Made by a program: the position numbers and the translations under genes. DNA of 64,000 nucleotides from Litoditis marina (taxonomy: Eukaryota; Nematoda; Chromadorea; Rhabditida; Rhabditidae). Positions 47,738-58,219 of this stretch are shown piece after piece. The stretch covers positions 17,180,257 to 17,244,256 of the forward strand of contig OZ038433.1 in the NCBI GenBank assembly GCA_964036275.1, read 5' to 3'. The notes below the pieces were generated by a model that saw only the letters and a list, made by a program, of their open reading frames with translations, was not told the DNA's origin and did no database searches. Position 1 is the stretch's first letter; each line of letters starts with the position of its first letter.

Positions 47738-50700
47738 ATGGAGCAGAATACGATGTTCATCACCAATCGAACTACTATAACCTATGAGATGCTGGACGCT
47801 GGCAATAGAACATTGATCATGAACTTATGTTTTAAGGTGAGTTATAGTCTTCGCCAAAAAAACGCGATCTCATACGGAGGTTCTGTTTTTGTGCTGTGTA
47901 AGAACAGAAGTAGTGGTGAGTCTGCAAATGTTTTTCTCACTGGTTAAAATTCTTGTGCAAAATGTTTATGAGATTTGAAGGAAACACCTATTCAATAATA
48001 CAGAAGAAGTGATTTTCAGCAGCAGGCAGTTTTCATCCGTAACCATTTGTATCAAGTATTCCAATTCACTCAATGTATCCCCGCATTGCTCTCTATTCCC
48101 ATGTTGGTCTACTGCTATCATAAGGAACTACGATCTATCGCTCTGCATTCGAATATTCGGGTACGTTTCAGATTGTCATTAGAAAATAAATACAACTCTT
48201 TCTAGGTCCATTCATTGTTTCACTCATTCCAGCTTGGACTTTGTTAGCGTGTGTACGAATTTCCAGGCTGCGTAGCAAACCACCGAAAATCTCATGAGAA
48301 ACCTCATGAGATATTTGCATGAGCTTCTCATGAGATTCTATTGATTGCTATGCTACAACATTGAGAGTTCACGAGTAGCTCATGAGGTATCTCATGAGAA
48401 ACTCGTCTGAACCTCTCGTGAGATTGAAGGGATCGCTACGCCGCCAGGATTTTTTTTTTGAGTTTTGCTAAGCGGTTGTGAACTCTTGTTACAGAATGTG
48501 AGCAAAACCCTTCCAGAAACTCCATGTTTTCAAAGAAGTTTATCAGTTCGAAAGTGCTTCAACTCGCTAGTTTCAGTGTGAATAACGAGAGCTATACTTC
48601 AAAAATTAACTGAGTTCAAGCTATATTCATAGTAAAGTTAAGTATATTGCGGTCTTTTATGGCTTTTTGCAAAGTGTAACGTTTGATTGAAAGCACAAAA
48701 GTGCACAGCAAAGTAATTCCAAGAATAACTTGAGCTAAAATTTGTTCAAAAAAGGAAAAAAGTTTACGTTCGATAGCTTCAATTAAAAAACGATACAGTA
48801 GCTTCCTTTATTCTGCACCGACAAAATATAATTGTAGTTCCATTCGCAAAAGCAGCTGACTCGGAATTGTTACACTTGGAATTTGAAATGGGTGACTTGA
48901 AGATGAGGAAGTCTTATTTCAGATTCTGTTAACCTTCTACTATGCCGTGGCACTTTACTACGCACTCTGTGTCGCTTGTGCCATTGTCAGTTTATTGCCA
49001 CCACCACTGTAAAACATTGTCATCTGACTAATAAAACATGAAACTTGAGCTTGAAACTTGTGATCTCTTCTTTTGGAAAAAAGATTTCCAAAACTTTCGA
49101 GAGGTTCAGTCAGCTAAGACCATGTGTCATGTGAACGTGGAAACATGATCGGGAGATGAGTAATTTCGATCAGTGAATCGCGATCAAAGTTTGATTCATA
49201 GTAACCAAAAGGGTTCATTGTGAAACCTTGGCCAGTAAGCTCTAAAACGTCATTTTGTTTGTTTTACATACTAACTTTTCAGTTATACCAGGAATTCCTC
49301 ATACTTTTCGCCAGAGATCCCTGTTATCTCTATCCATCACGTATTCCCTATATTATTTTCAATCTTTCCGAAACCTATACTCTTCTATTTCTTCTTCTAA
49401 CCCAAATGTTCATGTGGATTGAGAGGACTTGTGCTACTGTATTTGTGAAAAATTACGAGAAATGGAACTCCAATCTAGGCTGGCGACTGGCTGTTTGTAG
49501 CGTAAGTTTTTTTCATTAAAGGAGACCGGAGAGCAACATGGTTTCTCGTAAAGCTGCTGTATCCTCCTTTTGTTTGGATGCGTTGCGTGTTGCGCGGCAT
49601 TGTCATGTGTGTGTCACGTGGACAGATCAAACTAGTATACCAGTTAGTTGTGCTCTCTGATATCAAAACAGTTAAAAGCAACCCGAAACAAAACCTCTGA
49701 TCGAGTTGTGTTCGGGTCTCCTTTAATGATCAATTTGTCTACCTGTGAAAGAATATGAAACGCTCCGTTCACATCTGATTTTCAATCGATACAAATGTAG
49801 AACAGAGTTCAATCGCGTTTCTATTAATGTGTCTGTGATCCTACACGGATTTCAGGTCGAATGAATCGAATGAATCAATACGCGCATCACTAAAACATGA
49901 ACGAAGCTGCTCATGAGAAAAATATATCTAACTGTGATTTCAGATCATTTTGCCTGCATTTCTAACGTGGCTCGCCTACAGAAAAGAGAATTTCGCAGAA
50001 GTTCACATAAACTGTTTCAAGTCACCCATCGGTATATTAGGAGGTCAGTCTATAGCAAACTTTCTTTCACAATAACCGATGATTTACCAACTTTTACGAA
50101 CTTGGTACCTTTTGAATCCGCTTTGTTTCGAATTTGACACGAGAACAACCAAGTAACTGAATCCATTTTCGTGTTTTCTAACAACCTCCGAGGATTTTGA
50201 AAACGCAGGCACTCATAAAAAATTTATGAGAACCCGTTTATTATTATTGAATGTTTGTTTGAATAATATTTTTATTTTGCACTTTGACTGAAATTGTTTC
50301 AGTGGTGGATGTGCTGTACATCGCGGCCTTCTTTCTTAGCATAATGAGCGTTATTGTACTATTTTGTCTGAATCGAGTCAATCATAGGAGAGAGACAAGG
50401 TACAATCAACCCCATATTTACTTCCTCAATATTAAAATGACTTTCTGTCTAGGGACTACATTTTAAAAAAGTTTTTGCCAATTTTCGAAAACTCGATTGT
50501 TCAACCTACAAAAAATCCAGGCATCGTAGCAAAGTGTCATGAAAAGGTCACCTTTGAGCTGAACTTTATGCTCAGAAGCTGACCCAAGTTGTGGACACCT
50601 ATACTATGATTAAACACAGGAAGTTGACAGCTATGTGGTCTGAGTGTAATCAGGCACCGTAGCAAAGTCGTGAAAGTGGTTAGCTCACCCTGATTTAGAA

Positions 50701-51799
50701 CCTGATCACAGTCTGGCGACATAGCTGCCAACTTTGTATGTATAAGCATAGTGCAGGTGACCCAAACTTGAGCGAGCTGGTGACCAGAAAGTTCAGCTCG
50801 GAGCTGACCTCTTAGGATACTTTGCTACGGTGCCAGGAATTGTGAGCGTTGCTCTCGTAAAATGTCGTTTCTAATGTTTGTAGTTTGATCCGAGTGCGTT
50901 GAGAGAGCGGGTTTTTTTCCTAGAAACCAGACCATTACTAGGAACAGTCTCAGAAAAGTCAAACCCAGTTTTATATTTAGTTTCAGGGGAACTCTCTCGG
51001 TTCGCTATCAATCGCACGAGAATGTTAGGACGACTCGATTTATAGCCTCCATCTCGATTCTCCAATTGGCTGGGGGGATTATATACGCGGCGGGGAGTTT
51101 GATCTGCGAGAAATCTAAAACGTTGGCAGAGAACACAGAACAACTTGTGTTGATCGCCGCTCTTCGTGAGGCTATTCACGTGGGTTTTTTTCTCCAAGGA
51201 TTCGAGACAATTTTAGTTTCAAGAAGGACGATTATTTGGTCCAATCGCAACGCTTCAGTCCTTTAAACTGCCATACATCTTCCAATTGCCGTTTGAAGGG
51301 CCGTTGACACGATTGGCCCACATATTCGTCCTGCTTTAAATTTGAAGTATTTTTCTTTCTACTTTCTAACCTCGACCTGAAAATTGAGAAACGTGAATAA
51401 GACAAGTTATCTCGAACGGTACTCTTTTTAACAAACAAAACACAGCACAAACCAAAACATGCAAGAGCAAAATACTCTTCGGTCTGTTCACGTATTACAT
51501 GGATTATCTTCTGTTTTTTGTACAATTAGTTAACCTGACTTTCACAAAGGGTTTTTGTTTGGAATTCTCAGTATAAGTGGATACACTTGACCAAACTATG
51601 TTTTCTCAAAATAACCACCATTTAACTACTTCAGGTGGTCCCGATCGGTGTATTTTTACTACCAATCTACAGTCGATATCTGATCAACCGAAATAAACTT
51701 CTTCGCAGTCATAGCATAGAACAGTCTGTAAAGGTGAAGAGTACGGGACAGGAGGGATGGACCAATTATGCAGATATATTGGACAAACAATGGAGATAA
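47738..51799 (+). CDS. Sre-like seven-transmembrane chemoreceptor C
   Basis: Eight exons: 47738-47836, 48020-48160, 48923-48985, 49283-49501, 49944-50043, 50303-50399, about 50987-51179, 51635-51799 (TAA); 358 residues. Two N-terminal glycosylation sequons (NRT, NRT) precede TM1. Landmarks: HSNIR closing exon 2; ARDPCYLYPSR in the TM2-TM3 loop; FMWIERTCATVFVKNYEKW after TM3; SVRYQSHENVRTTRF at the start of the TM6 region; VPIGVFLLPIY for TM7; and the C-terminus YADILDKQW. The order, sizes and conserved residues match receptors A and B throughout. Exon 3 ends ATT|GTCAGT. Exon 4 joins what are two exons in receptor A, while the loop exon is split in two. Four different repeats occupy its introns. 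Membrane chemoreceptor by family; ligand unknown. Confidence 0.88.
48263..48448. repeat. CATGAG-rich MITE, 186 bp
   Basis: Ends CCAGGCTGCGTAGCAAACC and GGATCGCTACGCCGCCAGG are inverted. The interior has at least eight CTCATGAG-type palindromes. In intron 2 of receptor C. Its reverse complement resembles the 190-bp satellite over its TTGTAGCATAGC core. Confidence 0.8.
49516..49736. repeat. TTAAAGGAGACC MITE (family F), copy 2
   Basis: 221 bp with ends TTAAAGGAGACC / GGTCTCCTTTAA, in intron 4 of receptor C, opposite orientation to the copy in receptor B. Internal blocks such as CAGCTTTACGAGAAACC (reverse-complemented) and GAAACAAAACCTCTG are shared. Confidence 0.9.
50518..50839. repeat. Compound foldback with CCAGGCA..CGTAGCAAAG ends
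   Basis: Left end CCAGGCATCGTAGCAAAGT, right end ACTTTGCTACGGTGCCAGG. A third copy of the end (CAGGCACCGTAGCAAAG) sits internally near 50652, suggesting nested insertion. Shares the terminal CCAGGC..CGTAGCAAA with the 186-bp MITE at 48263. In intron 6 of receptor C. Confidence 0.75.
51217..51339. repeat. Palindromic MITE (family A), copy 2
   Basis: AAGAAGGACGATTATTTGGT ... CATATTCGTCCTGCTTTAAA; a slightly diverged copy in the last intron of receptor C. Confidence 0.9.
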
Positions 51800-51984
51800 C
51801 TACTTGTTTGCTAAATAATTGTTTGTATTCATAAACTATTTATATTCACCGACTTAAGTTTTTTCTGCTCGTCGAAGGAAGTTCAACTACAATGAAAAAT
51901 CTACACAAGCTGAAACCCCATTCATGAAACGCTTATTTCATTTGAACGAAATATAATTGTGTCACTAGGACTTCTGGATGGTGG

Positions 51985-52105
51985 TAGTAGGACGATTATG
52001 TGGACCAATCCCATGTCAACGGTCCTTTAAACTGCAATTGAAAAAAGTACTGCAGTTTAAAGGACTGAAGCGTTGGGATCGGACCACATAATCGTCGTTC
52101 TTTAA
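51985..52105. repeat. Palindromic MITE (family A), copy 3
   Basis: In opposite orientation to copy 1 (the CGGTCCTTTAAACTGCAATT arm comes first). About 190 bp downstream of the receptor C stop codon. Confidence 0.9.
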
Positions 52106-52329
52106 GTTGATGTGCTCAGTAAGAGGTGTACTCAAACCCGTTTCGACCCCGACGAAACCCCATTGCAAACCGGTGTGTCCTATCAGAAATGTAGTTTGAT
52201 CTGTACACACATCATAATTCCTATCGCATCAAGTTCAAACTACAAACACAAGAGCACAGAGGAGCTTGTCTTCCATGAATACGACCTCTCTCTCGCTCTA
52301 ATAACCCTCAATTAGCGGGTGCCAAATTG

Positions 52330-52490
52330 ATAGACGTTTGTTCTCTGTCGGAATCGAACCTGCGAGCAAAATATTCGTAGCAACAAGCTACCCACCGCGC
52401 TACAAGAGCTCCGCAGCACTTCGGTTCAGACTGACACACATGTGCTCGTACACTGCGAGAAATGAGATATACAGTACCATCCAGCCATTC
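52330..52490 (-). repeat. tRNA-derived SINE-like element, copy 3
   Basis: On the minus strand: leader GGTACTGTATATCTCATTTC, then tRNA-like sequence ending GCTCGCAGGTTCGATTCCGA (B-box). Lies between receptor C and the first lysine-rich gene, about 350 bp before that gene's start. Confidence 0.65.
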
Positions 52491-52838
52491 CGGTGGCGAC
52501 GACTATAGAACTCTGCACTTGTTTCGAAGATGCGCTAAGAGAGGAAAGAGAAAATCCTAAACATCAAAGTGAGGTAGATAGAACTATTTCTCTCTCTGTC
52601 TCTCTTTCTCTACTTCTCAGGTTTTCTATCTTGTTTTTCCGAGTTTTCCGATCCTGTTCACAGGATTTGCCAAACCTGTCTAGAATCTTTGAACGTGCCA
52701 AACGGAATAACCGGTTATCCAATGGAAAACGTACTTTTCAAGGATGAAAACGCGTTTTCCAGATTAATTTCTCCAAAATCGGAGCATAATTTTTCTCATG
52801 AGAGCATCATTACACTACCTGAGTAGTTCGGAGCCGGT

Positions 52839-55800
52839 ATGTCGGAGCAACAGTGTGAGTTTTCCCGTTTTCTGCCGTAGTAGCCTACTATTTCTTCACA
52901 TTTCTCGACTTTCAGCCCTATCATTCTATAGAAAAGCCATTTGGCAGGGACTCGTAGTTTAGAAGACGAATATAAAATATTATTCTAGAACCATTAGTAA
53001 ACGTGGGATTTGTGTTTCCACTTCGCTGTTTCGATCTAGTGTCTTAAAATTACACGGTTATTGATTTTAAATGATCTTTTTTTTCAGCTGCGCCCGTGGA
53101 AAGGTTTGGATTTCCCCTCGTTTCGTTTCGATTTCCCCTCGTTGGAACTTTCCTGCCGATTTCAGATTCAGATTAAGCTTTTGATCCCGAAAACCGAAAA
53201 GCACTTCACTTTTTTTGTTCACCAAAGCAACAGTTTTTTGTACTAAACTTTATGAACTTCATGTGAGAACTTAATTCATTTTGTAGGGAGTAAAATGATC
53301 TCCGAAAAATTGTTGCACAAATATCTCAACCTAGTGCAGACGTCTAACACTCGCAAACAGAATAACAAATACTATAACAATTGGTTTGTTGAGCTATCAT
53401 TCTACAGATTGTGCCGCAACCAACCGAATATTTGTAGTTGTACACAGCGTAACATTCGTTCACAGTATACCGACAACATAAATGTGCCTACGACTATAAC
53501 TATCCTCCATTTACAGTAACCCGGATCAGAATGAGGACCGCTCTGTATCTAGAAAGAGGACCGTACGAGTGAGTACGGTAGTTCTTGTTCGCATATTCTG
53601 AATGAGAGTAGTTCGATGAGATTATTTCGAGAAAAACTATATTTTTATAGGATGCACGGACGCAGCTAGTTAACTTCATTCATTCTGTTAATCCTTTATT
53701 AACGTTCATTGCGAAGTCTAGGCTCACAATGTATATGATATGGCTGGATCAAGTAGATCAAAACTTTTCACACTTGTGCACCGTCCATATGACATAGTCC
53801 CTATTGGTGAGCACTGATCAGATACAATTTCCCTCTGATAACTCTTCTAAACCCTCTCAATTTCCCTAGAATATAATTTTAATGGTAATGGTAATACTTA
53901 TACCTATATTATTTTCTGATTCTCTCCATTCCAGAAATCTGTGATTGCTCCCGCGGACGGAGAGGCCCCATCTAACCGCTCGAAGAAGGAAAAACGGGTA
54001 AGATTTCTAGTTCATTTTCAAGTACGGTTTCTAGTTCATTTTCAAGTAGTTTTGTAGAAGAATTGTAAGTAATTAGTTCTACGCTATCCTCTCAGAATGT
54101 GAGAAAATCATAGTTATCCACACCGTATGGTATATGACATGGGATATTATCGCACACGGCCTCTAATTGTTGTGTTTCCAGAGAGCTCGCACCCCCTCTG
54201 CCGATTCAGCTAACGATTCGAAGAAAACGTCCAAGGTTCGTTTATCACAGAATTTTGTGGTAGTTTTCAATTTTTTTAGGGTAACTCTGACCGAGCTCAT
54301 AGTGAACTTTTGCTCATGTATTAGTTTATTATGCTCTCTTTACTCCATACAGTCAGAAAAGCTGTGGGCACACAACAAAATTTTTACAAAATGTCAAAAC
54401 TATCAGTAATCATAACCAGATATGTAGTTCTCGTGTTTTCAGAGAGAAAAAAACAAAACGCTTTCCATTTAACCACTTTTTCAAGCTATCTTTTTTCCAG
54501 AGAAGACCACTGAGAGAGGAAAAGACAGGCAAAGATGATGATACCGAGAAGAAGAAGAGAAAAAGTACCTCCAAGGTAGAAATAATCGATATCTGAAAGA
54601 TTTATATCTGATTATAAATCTAGTTTAGCAATTGTGTGATAACTTTGATTAATGTCACTTGTAACTTAACAACTTCTAGATTTGAAGTTCACATATCAGA
54701 AATTAACTATTTTTTGAGGGGCTTCCTCTACTAATGCCGAATGTAAGGAACAAAGTTGTGGTTTGGTCTATGTGCACAACATGAATATACTAGAAGTAAA
54801 TTGAATAGTTACATAGTTGTAACGTACGTACGTACGTACGTAGTTGGAATTCTAATGAGGCCTCGTCCACATTATCATTGCACGTTTCTAAGATCTGCTG
54901 TGTTTTACGTGTTTCACGTGACTGCAATTGACAAGGCGATTTCCACTAGGACGCGGTAAAAAACTCGAAGAATCCGTCCCGCTTTAATTTTGACTTCCGA
55001 GTTAACAATCTGACCTTATGGCAAATGAAAAACCATTATCAAAAATATATACTTTTATATTCCTAATGAAAATAAATTTGCATGTAAATGAACCAAGTCA
55101 AGTTGCGTCACAGTGAAAATGTTCATGTCCTATTCTTTATTGTTTGATGTTATGCAAATTTTCAATCAGAAAGTTTTTCATGGTCTATGAGAAGACTTTG
55201 AAAAACTTTTTCCAGCTTTTTAAATTTTTGGTGAAAGTCTAATTATAGCGGAACGGTTTCTTTAAATCTCTGCTGGATCGGGTAGTAGCTTCTGTTTTAT
55301 TATGTCCTCGACCGACTCTAATTGGTAAAATATCTATTTTTGTATTAATTCACCATTTGTGTTTGCAGACCAAGAAAGAGGCAGATAAGGAGGATAATTC
55401 TAAGAAGAAGGCCTCAACTCGCAAGAAGTCCAAGGCTTCCGCCCCCGCCGTCTCTAAGGACAAGGTTGGTTCCCCACACAATGTATAGTCGTTGCCAAGG
55501 GAAAGGCAGGAGGGTACTGTATATCTCACTTTCCGCTGTGTACGCACACATTCTTCGATTCCAAAGCTTGCCCGCTATGTATTCTATCAGCGCAGTGGTT
55601 AGCGCTCTGCTACGAAACTTTTGCTCGCAGGTTCGATTCCGGCGAGAGACAGAAGTTTATAAATTTGGCACTCACTATACTTGACAGCTATATGTTAGGG
55701 TTTCTTGTCTTGTTCTATCTCAAATGTAAAAACTGTTTTACGAACTTTTTTGCAGAAAAATGCTTTAAGAACTGAGATTGGAATTGATTTTTCGAGAATT

Positions 55801-57104
55801 GGTCGGAATTGGTCGGAATTGGAATTGAATTGAATTGAATTGGTTTTTGAAAACATTGAAAGAATCGGAATTGAAATTTCGAGATTTTGGAGAATTGATT
55901 GGAATTGGAATTGAATTGAATTGGTTTTTTTGAAATGATGAAAAAATTGGAATTGAAATTTCGGAATTTTTCGAGAATTGGTTGGAATTGGAATTGAATT
56001 GAATTGATTTTCGGAATTGGTTAACCACTCTAGGGGGGAGACGATTCACTTTCATCCCCTCTTTAGTTTGAGGAGGAATATAGATCATTTTCTTCATCAT
56101 TTTACGATCTTTCTGTGAACTCCTGAGCCGTTTTTTACTGGAAATACTCGGTCACTAAAAAAACGGATGTTGTATTTTTAAAATCGTTTCATAATGTTTT
56201 CTGATTCCAGAAAAAGCCCACCTCAGATGAGAAACCGGAAGATGTGCCTGTGGTATGTTATTTGTCTCAGAAAAAAACTGGAGACTTCAGCCTCTGTCCT
56301 CTTCCTTTTTTAGAAATTGAAAAAGAAACAAATTCAAAATTTCACTTTTCACATACAAAAAATTCTGAACCATATCGTATTCACAAACTTATTTATTGAA
56401 TTGCATATTACACTTCCGATACATGAGCATCATGTATATACTGGAAGTAAATTGAATAACCACGTAGAGTTCGCAGGAATCGCACACTTTGCCCTTGCAC
56501 GTGTCTGAGTTCTGCTGTGTTTAACATGTTTCACGTGACTGTGCAATTGACTAACAGTATACTTTTGTGAAAATTATCGATTATATTTGCAGGAGGCAGG
56601 TCAAACAGAGATGGGAGAAACGGTCTTTGAGCCCATCAACCAGCAGATGCGTCCGGCCATCGTTGTGGAAAAACAGTCGAAACTCAAGTGGAAGGATGTT
56701 AGTTTTCTTTTTTCCATTTTTAAAGAAGTACGATTACGTGGTCCAGTCGCAACGGCTCAGTCTTTTGAACTGCAATACATTTTTCTACTGCTGTTTAAAG
56801 GACCGTTGACACGGGATTGGTCCACATAATCGTCCTTCTTCACGAAAATGTGTTTTTTTAGCGTATCATGCAATTCTATTTGGATTCTAATTATTCAATC
56901 GTAACTCATTATTTCTCTTTATTGATTATTACTGAGTTCTCATCATTGAATCGTAAGGAAAAATCATAGTTCGAATGATTGTAATATTCTTTTCCTCTAA
57001 TCTTTAGTCACTGTTATCTTTAGTCACTGTTATTTGAGTAGAGTTTGTTATTGAGTTTTTGATCGAGTTTATGATACAAAACATTGCAGGCTGACGGAGA
57101 ATAA
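52839..57104 (+). CDS. Lysine-rich disordered protein 1 (LKWKD family)
   Basis: Ten short exons: 52839-52854, 53088-53103, 53517-53568, 53935-53997, 54182-54235, 54501-54575, 55369-55464, 56211-56252, 56593-56697, 57090-57104 (TAA); 177 residues. The start MSEQQSAPVE is chosen because its exon splices in frame (T|gtgagt). From exon 3 on, every junction is phase 0 and each exon encodes one small module, most ending in basic residues (RKRTVR, KKEKR, DSKKTSK, RKSTSK, KASAPAVSKDK). The composition (Lys, Ser, Glu, Asp, Ala) predicts an unstructured, possibly nuclear or nucleic-acid-binding protein. The only ordered-looking part is exon 9: ETVFEPINQQMRPAIVVEKQ followed by LKWKD, shared with the paralogue downstream. 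Function unknown. The introns host a SINE-like element, family B and A MITEs and a GAATTGAATT repeat. Confidence 0.8.
54785..54933. repeat. CACGTGA-type MITE (family B), copy 4
   Basis: TATACTAGAAGTAAATTGAA to CACGTGACTGCAATTGAC. Contains a (GTAC)n-like palindromic run ACGTACGTACGTACGTACGT at about 54820-54842. In intron 6 of lysine-rich gene 1. Confidence 0.8.
55480..55680 (+). repeat. tRNA-derived SINE-like element, copy 4
   Basis: Best preserved copy: leader TACTGTATATCTCACTTTCC, a D-arm-like CAGCGCAGTGGTTAGCGCTC, and the B-box GCAGGTTCGATTCCGGCGAG. The anticodon arm does not fold, so it is not scored as a tRNA. In intron 7 of lysine-rich gene 1. Confidence 0.7.
55790..56020. repeat. Tandem repeat of about 80 bp, GGAATTGAATTGAATT type
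   Basis: Roughly three units built on TTGGAATTGGAATTGAATTG then AATTGGTTTTT and GGAATTGAAATTTCG. In intron 7 of lysine-rich gene 1. It yields an Asn/Ser/Phe-rich minus-strand ORF that is an artefact. Confidence 0.85.
56437..56562. repeat. CACGTGA-type MITE (family B), copy 5
   Basis: TATACTGGAAGTAAATTGAA to GTGCAATTGACTAACAGTATA. Ends about 30 bp before exon 9 of lysine-rich gene 1. Confidence 0.85.
56719..56840. repeat. Palindromic MITE (family A), copy 4
   Basis: TTTAAAGAAGTACGATTACG to CATAATCGTCCTTCTT, starting about 20 bp after exon 9 of lysine-rich gene 1. Confidence 0.9.
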
Positions 57105-57170
57105 ACAAAACATCATAACATCTACTAACAAGCGCAGGCGAGAATGGTAAGCTATTTGTTTATTGTTTGA

Positions 57171-57287
57171 TTTAAAGAAGGGCGATTATGTGGTCCAATC
57201 GCAACGCTTCAGTCCTTTAAACTGCAATACATTTTTCAATTTCAGTTTATTGACACGTGATTGGTCCACATAATCGTCCTACTTTAA
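57171..57287. repeat. Palindromic MITE (family A), copy 5
   Basis: TTTAAAGAAGGGCGATTATG to CATAATCGTCCTACTTTAA, just downstream of lysine-rich gene 1; internally deleted by about 8 bp relative to copy 1. Confidence 0.9.
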
Positions 57288-58219
57288 GCTTAAAAAAAGG
57301 AACATGACAATATATTCATTATTGGTATATGAAGTTCACACAGCAGAAATTCGGGACTTTTAAAAAATTGTCAGTTTTACATAGTTACATTGGTTCATTT
57401 CTATACTTCCAGGGTTTCTACAGCAACTGGCCCCTGTTCTCTTCTGCTTTTTCTGATATGGCTCATTACTGAATGAACTATTCTGAATAAACAGTCAACA
57501 AACAAAAACATGATTGAATACGATATATTTTGCTGGAGAATATGAAAACCAGAATAGTATAATTTATACACACAAGCTTGCTCGAGTTTGCCCAGTCAGC
57601 AAGATAAAAGCGAAGTACTCTGACAGTACAAGTACAAAGTACAAGTACAAAGAGTTACCAAATTGGAATACATACAGATACAACTAAACTTTTGAGGTCT
57701 TCAATTGTTTCGTTTTGTGGTATAAGTACGACTTTCACGATGTATGACATTTGTTTTTTTTATCATAAACTTAGAATTGCACTATTGCGGTCGTTTTAAA
57801 TGTTTTGTCGAGATACTTTGAATGGATAAGCTTGTTCTGAAAAGTCTACAATCACAGGTTACTAGCAACAAGCACCCATATTTCTCAAACTGTCCAAAGA
57901 ATTTGGTTCAGTACACTATATTGAGAAGTCCCGGAAAGTTTCGTTGATTACTGTGCGGGTAGAACTGGAAAAGGACCATCTTGATATTCTTCTGAAAACC
58001 GTTGTAGGAGAACTTCTCATAGGTCTGCAATGTATTATCGTGTCTACTGTTAAAATGGCAAATTCACTTTCAACAGGAAAGTAACAAGAAAGCAACGTGA
58101 AAGCCCAGACTTTCTGAACTTTTGGTTTCCAACCAGAAAAGTTCGGCGGAAGACGTGTTTGAACGAGAAAAGTCCGTCATTCCGAGAACTTCTTTTCATT
58201 CTTTCCCATTCTCCTCTGC
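57288..58219. other. Intergenic, no recognisable gene
   Basis: Spacer between the two lysine-rich paralogues. Contains an AGTACAAGTACAAAGTACAA run near 57630. The promoter of the second gene is expected here, but no distinctive element is visible. Confidence 0.55.

Noticed and set aside
55560..55655. tRNA gene
   Set aside because: A and B boxes are present, but the anticodon and acceptor stems do not pair; the shared leader and multiple copies indicate a SINE-like repeat.
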